Assembly: GCA_965212525.1 (NCBI GenBank)
Contig: CBDBVC010000024.1
Location: forward strand, 1-64,000
Direction: 5' to 3'
DNA: 64,000 nucleotides
Origin: SZUA-38 sp965212525
GTDB taxonomy: Bacteria > Pseudomonadota > Gammaproteobacteria > Xanthomonadales > SZUA-38
The notes below the pieces were generated by a model, which was not told the DNA's origin, did not search any database, and saw nothing but the letters and a program-made list of their open reading frames with translations. Of this stretch, positions 1 to 8,235 are shown one piece after another. Made by a program: the position numbers and the translations under genes. Position 1 is the first letter of the stretch. Each line of letters begins with the position of its first letter.

Positions 1-1443
1 AGTGAATCGGATCGAAACGAACTGCTGCAGCTGGAATCCATCTCACTTGATTCCTTTGAGTTCAGTGACGGCCCTGCGCGGGTCAGCATCGATCAGCTGG
101 TACTCGATCGTCCGCTGTTCAGTCTCAGTGTGGATGCGCAATCAGTCAGTAATCTCGAAGGCCTGACTGAGCCATTGAACAGTGATCCGCAGGATGCGGC
201 CACCGCAAGCTCGGCACATGTCGAAACCGCAGGCGACGAGTTGCAGCTGAGTCTCGACACACTACAGATCAACGCAGGCCAGATCAGTTTTCGTGATGAT
301 TCCACCGATCCGGACTATCTGATGAATATGTCTGACATCTCCGGTCGTATCGAGGGTCTCACCAACCGGAATGAAACACCTGCCCGGGTCGACATGAATG
401 CGATCATCGATGGTTATACCGGCGTATCGGTATCCGGTGGAATTTCGCCATTGAGATTCGAGCACGACACCGAGTTGGTCATCTCTACCAGCAACGTCGA
501 GCTGACCTCGCTCAACCCCTATGCCGGCAAGTACATCGGTCGCCTCATGAATCGTGGACAACTGGGTCTGGATCTCGATTACAGGATCAAGGGCAGGGAA
601 CTGAGCGGCTCGAACACCATTCGACTCGGTCAGATTGATCTGGGTGATACTGTCGAGTCTGCCGATGCAGTCTCGCTGCCTCTGGACCTGGCCGTTGCAT
701 TGCTGAAGGATTCCGATGGCAACATCGAGTTGTCGGTGCCGGTGTCGGGCGAGCTTGATGATCCCGAGTTCAGGATTGGCAGCATCGTCTTCCGGGCCAT
801 CATGAACCTGCTGCTGAAAACCGTAGCCTCGCCGTTTACGCTGCTGTCAAAACTGGTTCCGGGCGGTTCGGAAGACATGCAGTTCGTCGCTTTCGATGCG
901 GCATCGTCTGATCTGGCGGATGCCGAAGGCCAGCTCAAGGCGATAGCCGATCTGCTCAACAAGCGTCCGGGTCTGAGACTGGATGTGCCAGGTCATGCCT
1001 ACCGAAATCTTGACGGCCGACAGTTGCAGCTGGCTCAGTATGCAAAAGCGAACGGGCTTGAGCCAGGGAACAGGGAAGCGATCATTCAGCACATGCGTGA
1101 GCAAGTCACAATGCAACCATCCACGCAGGTGCCGGCCACTGATGACACCGTCAGTGCCGTGCCAGATGAAAGCGAAATGCTCGAGTCTGCACTGGCAGAA
1201 TATGTGGTTGACGAGAGTGAACTGCTGCAAATGGCAACCCGTCGGGCTCAGGCTGTCAAGGTGGCCCTGATTGATATTGACGAGGCCCTGGCCGATCGTG
1301 TCTTCGTGCTCGAACCACGTCTGATCGAGCAGTCCCGGTTCGGACAAGGCCATGCTGGAGCTGAAGCTCGGCGTCAACTGAGCTCACGGCGATTCCAGAT
1401 CATCAGGGGAACATTTCCGCCAATTCGGCGTCAAATCGCGTAA
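1..1443 (+). CDS. DUF748 / AsmA-like envelope protein, 5' end outside window
   Basis: The reading frame is open from the first base, so this is the C-terminal 480 residues of a larger protein. A GTG at 130 is only an internal codon. The sequence reads as a long run of beta-strands of the AsmA/DUF748 type (alternating polar and hydrophobic residues, phrases such as LDLDYRIKGREL and GELDDPEFRIGSIV). A tail follows that resembles the OmpA-like end of DUF748 proteins (FVAFDAASSDLADAEGQL, then a stretch on residues acting as RRAQAVKVAL). AsmA-like proteins span the periplasm and are linked to lipid transport or outer-membrane integrity; the role of this one is inferred only. The next gene starts 23 nt downstream on the same strand. 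Confidence 0.75.
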   Translation, partial: SESDRNELLQLESISLDSFEFSDGPARVSIDQLVLDRPLFSLSVDAQSVSNLEGLTEPLNSDPQDAATASSAHVETAGDELQLSLDTLQINAGQISFRDDSTDPDYLMNMSDISGRIEGLTNRNETPARVDMNAIIDGYTGVSVSGGISPLRFEHDTELVISTSNVELTSLNPYAGKYIGRLMNRGQLGLDLDYRIKGRELSGSNTIRLGQIDLGDTVESADAVSLPLDLAVALLKDSDGNIELSVPVSGELDDPEFRIGSIVFRAIMNLLLKTVASPFTLLSKLVPGGSEDMQFVAFDAASSDLADAEGQLKAIADLLNKRPGLRLDVPGHAYRNLDGRQLQLAQYAKANGLEPGNREAIIQHMREQVTMQPSTQVPATDDTVSAVPDESEMLESALAEYVVDESELLQMATRRAQAVKVALIDIDEALADRVFVLEPRLIEQSRFGQGHAGAEARRQLSSRRFQIIRGTFPPIRRQIA

Positions 1444-1466
1444 CGACGATCAACAGGGAAACGATC

Positions 1467-2069
1467 ATGCGTGTATTTGCTCTTCTTTCGGTATTCATTT
1501 CAATGTCAGTAATGGCCGCTGTACCGGTTTCGGAACAGCCCAGTGAGGTCGATTTCGAGGGCTTCATGGAAGTATCGGCGGAAGTGGCCGCCTATCGTGA
1601 GGGCCGACTGGTGGGGCTTGATCGTTTTCTGGATCTGTCTGAGGAACCAAATACCATCATTCTCGACACGCGCAGCAAGTGGGCCTATGACACCCTGCAC
1701 ATTACCGGTGCGGTGCACCTGAATTTTTCCGACTTCACCGAAGAAAAGCTGGCCAGGGTGATCGCAGACAAGGACACCCGGATCCTGATCTACTGCAACA
1801 ACAATTTCTTCAGCCAGCAGAGTTCGCTGCAGAGCAAAACCATTGTCGGTGCACTGAACATCCCGACGTTTATCACGCTTTACGCCTATGGCTATCAGAA
1901 CATCTATGAACTGGGCACGATCGTGCCGTCAGACGAGGAGCGTTTGAGCCTCACAGTCAGCCCTGCCCTGAAGCGGGAAATCGATACAATGGTGACATCA
2001 GGGGTCACTGATGTTGCCGGCTATCTTGGCTTCAGCCCGTCATCGATTGTGGTTGCCGGTACAGACTGA
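1467..2069 (+). CDS. Exported rhodanese-like domain protein
   Basis: The protein has 200 aa. The first 18 residues form a signal peptide (hydrophobic FALLSVFISMSVMAA), so it should act in the periplasm. A rhodanese fold follows: IILDTRSKWAYDTLHITGAVHLNF carries the usual D-x-R and H-I-x-G-A motifs. The candidate catalytic cysteine is Cys110 in LIYCNNNF. The active-site loop after it (NNNFFS) is unlike the usual C-x-x-G-x-R loop, so sulfur-transfer activity is uncertain. The last 38 nt overlap the 3' end of the convergent dioxygenase gene. It lies 23 nt after the DUF748 gene and may be cotranscribed with it. Confidence 0.75.
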   Translation: MRVFALLSVFISMSVMAAVPVSEQPSEVDFEGFMEVSAEVAAYREGRLVGLDRFLDLSEEPNTIILDTRSKWAYDTLHITGAVHLNFSDFTEEKLARVIADKDTRILIYCNNNFFSQQSSLQSKTIVGALNIPTFITLYAYGYQNIYELGTIVPSDEERLSLTVSPALKREIDTMVTSGVTDVAGYLGFSPSSIVVAGTD

Positions 2070-3513
2070 ACTGTCTGGCAGAAGACCGGAACAGCCATTT
2101 CTCACCGGACTTCACCGGCCTGGATGCATGTAGTGATTGCGGGTCCTGCTCACCGTTTTCGTGCGCGTTGAAATGAATGGTGCTCGTGTTTCGTCTCACC
2201 GGTACAAGCAGATCCGAAAGCGGGTATTCGGTTTCACCCCCATCATCGGGCTCGATCAGATAGACCAGCGTGGTGATCATGCGCTGCCCGCCAAAATCGC
2301 CACTCAGTTCATGCCGCCTGATTCGTTCGTTATCAAAGCTGTCCAGGTGAGGGCTGTACTCATCACCAGAGCTGTACCGCAATACTGAAGCGGGTTCGAA
2401 GTTCATCGGTGACAGATCCACCGCGGCTGCAAATCGTCGCAATACCATGCGTACCACAGGTGGTGTCAGGTTGGCTGACATCATGGCACAGGCGCCATCA
2501 AAGGCATCAATTTCCAGATGCTGCCCCGCTTCCCTGATTTCAGAAGTCTGTTTCAGCAATGGCAGTGCGGTGGACAGCAGCAGTACGTTTTCCTCGTTGG
2601 TGATGAAATTGTCCGCAGTCAATACTCGGGGTGACTGTGACAAGGGTGCAAACTGTGGTGTTGCGATCAGCAGAGACGACGCGTGTTGCACGTCAGTTTC
2701 GATCGCTGACAAGCCCTGGATATTCGATTCGGTCAGATTGGCCATCACCAGTCCGGCCAGATCGTCGAAATAGGTCTGCGCTCCCGGATCTGCCTTCTGG
2801 TGGAAGTGATCCAGCTTCTGAGGCAGTTGCTGCAGGGCCTGGCGCAATTTGTCAGCCAGGGTCAGTCCTCGCTGGTGGATTGCCTGATATTCGTCAGCTT
2901 GCGTGTTTCTGAGTTGATCCAGGATGGTCCGGATTCTCTTCTCGCTGTCCGGAAAGCCGCGCAAGCGTGACAGTTCCAGCCAGGCAATTGACAATGAGGC
3001 TGATGCTTCGACGCCCACACCATGCCAGTAGCGTTCGCCCAGCAGGCGGAATGCCAGCGTGTTACCGAAAGCGGCCGCCTGTAGCAGCAGTCGAGATGAT
3101 TCGGCCAGGTCAACGGAAGAACCCATACCCACACTCAACATGTAGGCCAGGCTGACCATGGCATCCGGGTTGCACTGGTTTGCGAGCGAAGCTGTCAGCT
3201 GCCGGGCTCTGGTGTCATCCTGGCGGGTGCCGTAGCCGGTCAGAAAACAGTCTGCCAGCCGCTCGATGCTTTCCGGAATGCCAGCAGCAGCGGCGCCACT
3301 GTAACACTGGAAGGCGACACTGTCGGCATGTGGCAGACGTGGGTGCTGCAGATGAACATCGCCCTTGATGTGCATCGCCAGCATCGAACCCTGGTCGATG
3401 GCCTGGTCCAGTATGCCGAGTGCCTGTCGGAAGTTGTCGTCGTTGAAATTCGATTGCCTCAACAGCGCAATGGCCTGCTGTTCTGCGCTGTTTATATCCG
3501 TCTGATTGCTCAT
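2032..3513 (-). CDS. Sel1-repeat protein fused to a prolyl 4-hydroxylase-type 2OG-Fe(II) dioxygenase
   Basis: From the ATG at 3513 the protein has 493 aa; a GTG 27 nt upstream is the alternative start. The N-terminal half carries Sel1-like helical repeats (for example AFQCYSGAAAAG, ARQLTASLANQCNPDAM, LLLQAAAFGNTLAFRLLGERYWHG). The C-terminal domain looks like a prolyl 4-hydroxylase. It has an HLD iron-binding pair at about residue 389, a distal His in SLHASRPV about 73 residues later, and a Lys in GEKW exactly 10 residues after that His, as in the 2-oxoglutarate site of this family. No signal peptide is visible. The substrate is unknown; hydroxylation of a protein partner bound by the Sel1 repeats is inference. 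The 3' end overlaps the convergent rhodanese gene by 38 nt. Confidence 0.75.
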   Translation of the reverse strand: MSNQTDINSAEQQAIALLRQSNFNDDNFRQALGILDQAIDQGSMLAMHIKGDVHLQHPRLPHADSVAFQCYSGAAAAGIPESIERLADCFLTGYGTRQDDTRARQLTASLANQCNPDAMVSLAYMLSVGMGSSVDLAESSRLLLQAAAFGNTLAFRLLGERYWHGVGVEASASLSIAWLELSRLRGFPDSEKRIRTILDQLRNTQADEYQAIHQRGLTLADKLRQALQQLPQKLDHFHQKADPGAQTYFDDLAGLVMANLTESNIQGLSAIETDVQHASSLLIATPQFAPLSQSPRVLTADNFITNEENVLLLSTALPLLKQTSEIREAGQHLEIDAFDGACAMMSANLTPPVVRMVLRRFAAAVDLSPMNFEPASVLRYSSGDEYSPHLDSFDNERIRRHELSGDFGGQRMITTLVYLIEPDDGGETEYPLSDLLVPVRRNTSTIHFNAHENGEQDPQSLHASRPVKSGEKWLFRSSARQFSLYRQPQSMTG

Positions 3514-3581
3514 GGTTTGTGTCGTCAGCCAGGAACGCACCCGGCATCATTGCGATGCGTCATGATCGGAAAATCGTGCTG

Positions 3582-5924
3582 CTAAAGCAAGGGCTGGACT
3601 TCGGCATTAAGTCGATCGACAAGACCGTCAGGCTCGGATGATGCCCAGACCTTCGAGAATCGTGCGTAGGCATCACGTGCCTGATCAGTATCCGATTGTT
3701 CCAGATATGCGCGTGCCAGCATCAGGTTTGCCTGGGGATGGAAGGGCCAGGTCATCCTGATGAGATCGCCCGTTTCAATCGATTTTTCGATATCGCCGGA
3801 CATCAGGTACGCGTACTGAAGTTCGGTGAGGATAATGTAATGATCGGATTCAATGGCGATCTTGGTGCCATGTATGCTCGATTCACTGATCTGCAGTGCA
3901 TTTTCGAGAAAGCCGATGGCCTCGGCGTACTCGCCCTGTGCATTGCGGATAATGCCACCAGTCATCTCGGTCTTGAACAGCAGATCATTACGCTGCATCT
4001 GCTCGATGGTTCTTTCAAGGTCGATCCGGCTTTTCTCGGCCTGTTCGAGATCACCCTCGGCCAGGCTCACCATCATAACCCCCAATTCCGCCAGGCGATC
4101 CAGTGGTGGCGCAAAGAAGGGTGATGCCTCTTCGATAATACCGGCGACTTCATCTCCCCGGCCCGCCTGGTAGTACAGGGGGATGTATTGCAGCTTGTCG
4201 AGAATCAGATCAAACATATTGTCGGATACTGCCAGTGCCCAGGCTTTCTCGTATTCAGGCAGTGCCAGACTATGCTGGCCGCGTGCCATCAGCATCGCGC
4301 CATTGGTGCGATGATAGACAGCCTGCTGGCGTGGCGCGGCGGCATTGAATTCGATATCTTCAAGATGGCTCTGTGCCAGGTCCAGATCGCCACGGCGAAA
4401 CGAGTTCTCAGCCATTTTCTTGATGGGAGTGACCATCTTGGCATCGGTTGTGCTGCCCCGCTGGTAATACGCCTGAGCTTCATCGAGTTTGCCCTGAAGG
4501 GTCAGGATGTCACCAATGGTCACCAGAGAAGTGTACTCATTGGGACGCTCTTCGTGGTGTTTCTCCAGCATCGCAATGGCTCGGTCGTAATCCTTCGTGA
4601 CCTGATACTGTTCGGCCAGGTTCATGTAGATCCAGTCTGCCCTCGGGTTCAGTTCCAGTGCGCGGATAAATGATGCGATCACGTCCTCGGTCTGTCCGCC
4701 ATTCCAGAGCAGGGCATAGGCGTAGTTCAGATGCGCCTCAAAGCTGTCTGGCTGGTTGATGCGCCAGGAATCGTATACGGCCAGCGACTTTGCGAATCGT
4801 CCACGCAGCATGTAACTCATTGCCTGAGACTGGTAGCGGTCAGAAACGTCCAGCTTGTGATTCTTGGCCATGGCCATCTTCAATGGCTGGCGAGCCTCCT
4901 CGAACCGGTTGTTGTCGGCATACAGGTCGGCCAGTTCGTAATAGGCCTGAGCAAATTCGGAATCGATGGTGACGGCTTCCTGCCAGAAGGTGATGGCCAC
5001 TTCGGTGGTGTCATTGAGCAGCAGTTCAATCTTGCCCCGAACCAGTACCTCCAGCGCCTCGATGCTGCTGGTCAGAATTTCCTGAACCTTGATCTCACTG
5101 CGGATCTGAGTTTCCTGGGATTCGTCAGCCAGCAGTGTGGATACGGTCGAGCTGATGGCATTGGCCAGTTCGAACAGATCGGAATTGCCGATCTCGCGTT
5201 CATCGAGAATGGCATTGGTGTCACTGTCGTGCAGCTGGATCCGGGCCTTGAACTGATTAGTCTCGTCAATGCTCACTTCACCGCTGATGTAGTAGTCGAA
5301 GCCGTAGCGTGTGGCCAGTTCCTGCATCAGCAGGCTGGATACATTGAGGCCATCGAGATGGCCTGCGCGTTTCATCTGCCAGATCATGCCATTGGCGTAA
5401 TTGTTGAACGGGGTGTCACTCTGAATGTATTCATCCCGCTTCAGGCTCTCTGCGATCAGGTAGGGCAGACCATAGCTGACCCAGGTCTGATGGCTGCCCA
5501 GATCCTTGGGGCTGAGGAATGAGACCAGTACCCGCTTGATGTACTGCGCCTTGGGCACCTCGACCTCGGCGACCACATTGCCCTGATTATCAGTCAGTGC
5601 GACGATCTCTGAAGTGGCTTCGGCCGGGTTGGTGTTGATCGATACGCCGAGCAGTACGGCCGTGACCATGACATTGAGCGGAATGCCGACCTTCTCAAGC
5701 TTGTGCCACTTGTCTGCACCCGGTCTGCCGTGAAAATAGGCAATCATGATGATTGTGGGCAGCATCGAGAGGGAACCGATCAGGATGTAATCCACCAGTT
5801 TTGTCGACAGCTCATAGCGTTCGACGATCATGTCGGTAAATTCAAATGCCACAAACATGGCGCCCAGATAGATACCTACGATCTGGAAAACACGACGGTG
5901 CAGCAGTTCTCTGTAAAGTGACAT
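3582..5924 (-). CDS. Membrane-anchored TPR protein with TolB/FlgO-like middle domain
   Basis: From the ATG at 5924 the protein has 780 aa (an upstream ATG at 5951 adds nine residues). It opens with SLYRELLHRRVFQIVGIYLG, the amphipathic-plus-membrane signature of proteobacterial TPR proteins related to adenylate/guanylate cyclases. Two more hydrophobic segments follow within the first 110 residues. Residues of roughly 125 to 290 resemble the TolB-N/FlgO-like sensor region (YGLPYLIAESL, YYISGEVSIDETNQFKARIQLHD). The rest is at least ten TPR units (AQAYYELADLYADNNRFEEA, WIYMNLAEQYQVTKDYDRA). No cyclase, kinase or DNA-binding output domain is present. It is probably a scaffold or sensor at the inner membrane; the function is not known. 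Confidence 0.65.
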   Translation of the reverse strand: MSLYRELLHRRVFQIVGIYLGAMFVAFEFTDMIVERYELSTKLVDYILIGSLSMLPTIIMIAYFHGRPGADKWHKLEKVGIPLNVMVTAVLLGVSINTNPAEATSEIVALTDNQGNVVAEVEVPKAQYIKRVLVSFLSPKDLGSHQTWVSYGLPYLIAESLKRDEYIQSDTPFNNYANGMIWQMKRAGHLDGLNVSSLLMQELATRYGFDYYISGEVSIDETNQFKARIQLHDSDTNAILDEREIGNSDLFELANAISSTVSTLLADESQETQIRSEIKVQEILTSSIEALEVLVRGKIELLLNDTTEVAITFWQEAVTIDSEFAQAYYELADLYADNNRFEEARQPLKMAMAKNHKLDVSDRYQSQAMSYMLRGRFAKSLAVYDSWRINQPDSFEAHLNYAYALLWNGGQTEDVIASFIRALELNPRADWIYMNLAEQYQVTKDYDRAIAMLEKHHEERPNEYTSLVTIGDILTLQGKLDEAQAYYQRGSTTDAKMVTPIKKMAENSFRRGDLDLAQSHLEDIEFNAAAPRQQAVYHRTNGAMLMARGQHSLALPEYEKAWALAVSDNMFDLILDKLQYIPLYYQAGRGDEVAGIIEEASPFFAPPLDRLAELGVMMVSLAEGDLEQAEKSRIDLERTIEQMQRNDLLFKTEMTGGIIRNAQGEYAEAIGFLENALQISESSIHGTKIAIESDHYIILTELQYAYLMSGDIEKSIETGDLIRMTWPFHPQANLMLARAYLEQSDTDQARDAYARFSKVWASSEPDGLVDRLNAEVQPLL

Positions 5925-5998
5925 CGGTTCAGCTTGCCTTGTATTCATCACTCATTGCCAAAGAAACCCAGAAAATTACTGAGGTTCGAAGGCTATAG

Positions 5999-6030
5999 GG
6001 TACATGATTCGTCATGGGCTTCAATGTACC
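5999..6030. terminator. Inverted repeat between aacS and the TPR gene
   Basis: GGTACAT (5999-6005) and ATGTACC (6024-6030) are inverted. Inside them is a second small hairpin, CATGA-TTCG-TCATG (6003-6016), closed by a UUCG-type tetraloop on the plus strand. The element sits just past the aacS stop codon (minus strand). There is no T run, so it is at best a weak or Rho-assisted terminator or a 3'-end stabiliser. Confidence 0.25.
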
Positions 6031-6039
6031 AATCGTTTA

Positions 6040-8022
6040 TCAGTCTGTCTCGAGCTCTGCCAGATTCCGGTACAGGTCGAGAGCCTCTGGATTGGCCAGG
6101 GCATCGGTATTCTTCACTGCCTCGCCATGAATCATCTGTCTCACAGCCAGTTCGACAATTTTCCCGGAAATAGTTCGCGGAATATCATCGACCGGAATGA
6201 TCCTGGCCGGGACGTGTCGGGGCGTCGTATTACTGCGTATCTGAAGCCGAATCCTTTGCCTCAGTTCATCATCGAGTACCGTATCCGGGCGCATCCTGAC
6301 AAAGAGGATCACCCGCACATCATCACCCCAGTTCTGGCCGACGGCTATGGATTCGATCACTTCGTCGAGTTTTTCGACCTGGCGATAGATTTCGGCCGTG
6401 CCGATACGTACACCACCCGGGTTGAGCGTGGCATCCGAACGGCCATAGATCACCAGTCCTCCCTCGGGGGTAAGCCTGGCATAGTCGCCATGACACCATC
6501 GATTCTCGACACGACTGAAATAGGCGTTCCGGTATCGTGCGCCATCCTCATCATTCCAGAAATACAACGGCATGCTGGGGAAGACTGTGGCGCAGCTCAG
6601 TTCGCCGGTTTCGTTGAACACAACATCGTTGCTGTCATTGAGAATCTCGACATTCATGCCAAGGCCGGCACACTGCAGCTGCCCGCGGTAAACCGGCAGT
6701 ACCGGATTGCCAAGCGCGAAACAGGAGACAATATCGGTGCCACCTGAAATTGAACACAGTGCCACATCATGCCTGATGGCACGATAGACATAGTCGAAGC
6801 TTTCCGGCGCCAGCGGAGAGCCTGTCGACAGGATGGTTCTGAGGGTTTCGAGCGAATGCGTTCGGGTGGTATCCACACCTGCTTTTTCGAGTGCCGAGAT
6901 GTATTTGGCACTGGTGCCGAAGACGGTGATGCCCAGCTCGTCGATCAGATCAAGCAGACAGTGTGGGTCCGGGTAAAACGGATTGCCATCGTACAGCACC
7001 ACGGTAGCGCCCGTGGACAGTCCGCTGACCAGCCAGTTCCACATCATCCAGCCACAGGTGGTGAAATAGAACAGCTTGTCATCGGCGGCAATGTCAGTGT
7101 GCAGTATCAGTTCCTTCTTGTGCTGCAGCAGAGTGCCACCGGCACCGTGCACAATGCATTTTGGAACACCGGTGGTGCCTGATGAGTACATGATGTACAG
7201 CGGATGGTCGAACGGCAGTTGTTCAAATTGTGCTGACTCGCCAGCTGCATATGTCTGCCCGGTTTCAATGCAGTCGCTGAATAGCTGTGAATTCTCGACT
7301 GCCGGCGTTTCATCGTCATCCAGCATCGGGTGGATAACAAGATGTTCGAGATCAGGCAGGCGTGACCGGGTCTCTGCAAGTTTGTCATGCAGATGGAATG
7401 ATTTGCCGCCGTAGTAATACCCGTTACAGGAAAACAGAACGGTGGGCTTGATCTGGCCAAAACGGTCGATCACACCGTTAACCCCGAAATCGGGTGAACA
7501 GGATGACCAGATGGCACCGATACTGGCCGTCGCCAGCATGGCAATCACGGTTTCGGTGCAGTTGGGCATGAGGCCGGCGACCCGGTCACCGGACTTGACT
7601 CCTACTGAACGCAGCCAGAATGACAACGCAGAAACCTTCGTGTTCAGATCGGCATAAGTGATCGATTCTCGCACGCCGTTCTCGCCACAGAACAGCAGGG
7701 CATCCTGATTCGGGTCGCCGGCGAGCAGGTTTTCGGCAAAATTGAGGCGGCTGTCCGGAAACCACTCAGCTCCGGGCATTCTTTCGGGATGGTCCACAAC
7801 CCGACTGGAGCCGACAGTTCCACGAATCTCGCAGAATTCCCACACCGCCTCCCAGAACCGGTCAGGCCGTCTGACAGACCAGGCATGAAGGCTGGAATAA
7901 TCCACGATTGCGGGATCGATCACCTGTCCCGCCCAATGAATGAACCGCCACATCGCACTTTTCTGCACGCGTGCGGTATCAGGCTGCCATATGGGTTGTT
8001 CACTTGCCGTTTCTGAAACCAT
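6040..8022 (-). CDS. Acetoacetyl-CoA synthetase
   Basis: The product activates acetoacetate to acetoacetyl-CoA using ATP, feeding ketone bodies into lipid or polyhydroxybutyrate metabolism in the cytoplasm. The 660-aa length fits the family. The adenylate-forming motif YIMYSSGTTGVPK lies in the middle, and YGRSDATLNPGGVRIGTAEIY is the typical hinge region. The N-terminal WxPD and the FWEAVWEFCEIRG / WFPDSRLNFAEN motifs distinguish it from acetyl-CoA synthetase. I chose the ATG at 8022 because homology begins there. The frame stays open for another 356 codons upstream, but that stretch is antisense to the ETF-QO gene and does not look like protein. The gene is divergent from ETF-QO. The family symbol is aacS or acsA. 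Confidence 0.9.
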   Translation of the reverse strand: MVSETASEQPIWQPDTARVQKSAMWRFIHWAGQVIDPAIVDYSSLHAWSVRRPDRFWEAVWEFCEIRGTVGSSRVVDHPERMPGAEWFPDSRLNFAENLLAGDPNQDALLFCGENGVRESITYADLNTKVSALSFWLRSVGVKSGDRVAGLMPNCTETVIAMLATASIGAIWSSCSPDFGVNGVIDRFGQIKPTVLFSCNGYYYGGKSFHLHDKLAETRSRLPDLEHLVIHPMLDDDETPAVENSQLFSDCIETGQTYAAGESAQFEQLPFDHPLYIMYSSGTTGVPKCIVHGAGGTLLQHKKELILHTDIAADDKLFYFTTCGWMMWNWLVSGLSTGATVVLYDGNPFYPDPHCLLDLIDELGITVFGTSAKYISALEKAGVDTTRTHSLETLRTILSTGSPLAPESFDYVYRAIRHDVALCSISGGTDIVSCFALGNPVLPVYRGQLQCAGLGMNVEILNDSNDVVFNETGELSCATVFPSMPLYFWNDEDGARYRNAYFSRVENRWCHGDYARLTPEGGLVIYGRSDATLNPGGVRIGTAEIYRQVEKLDEVIESIAVGQNWGDDVRVILFVRMRPDTVLDDELRQRIRLQIRSNTTPRHVPARIIPVDDIPRTISGKIVELAVRQMIHGEAVKNTDALANPEALDLYRNLAELETD

Positions 8023-8178
8023 CAATAGACTTGAATCCGCTTGTCTGGGCGTGCGTATTATAGCCGAGCTTTGTCTCCGCTCACCATCACTGGTATGCAG
8101 CCGGACAGCATCCGAAGCATACAGTCCTGTTCTGCGCTGCCTGCCGTGTTTTCGGTAGTCGATCAAACCGATGACCGG

Positions 8179-8207
8179 GTCAATTCTTGCCTGATCCACT
8201 GTATAAT
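8179..8207 (+). promoter_or_regulatory. Candidate sigma-70 promoter for the ETF-QO gene
   Basis: A perfect TATAAT -10 box lies at 8202-8207. It starts 34 nt before the GTG start and would give a leader of about 22 nt. At the right distance upstream (8179-8184, GTCAAT, 17-nt spacer) there is only a poor -35 match. The position in the divergent aacS/ETF-QO gap supports a promoter. Confidence 0.45.
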
Positions 8208-8235
8208 CACAGCTCACTGCGTGCTGGAGAATAAT

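Noticed and set aside
4731..5522. 263-codon plus-strand open frame inside the TPR gene
   Set aside because: It is antisense to clear TPR repeats, and its codon pattern is what the complement of that gene gives.
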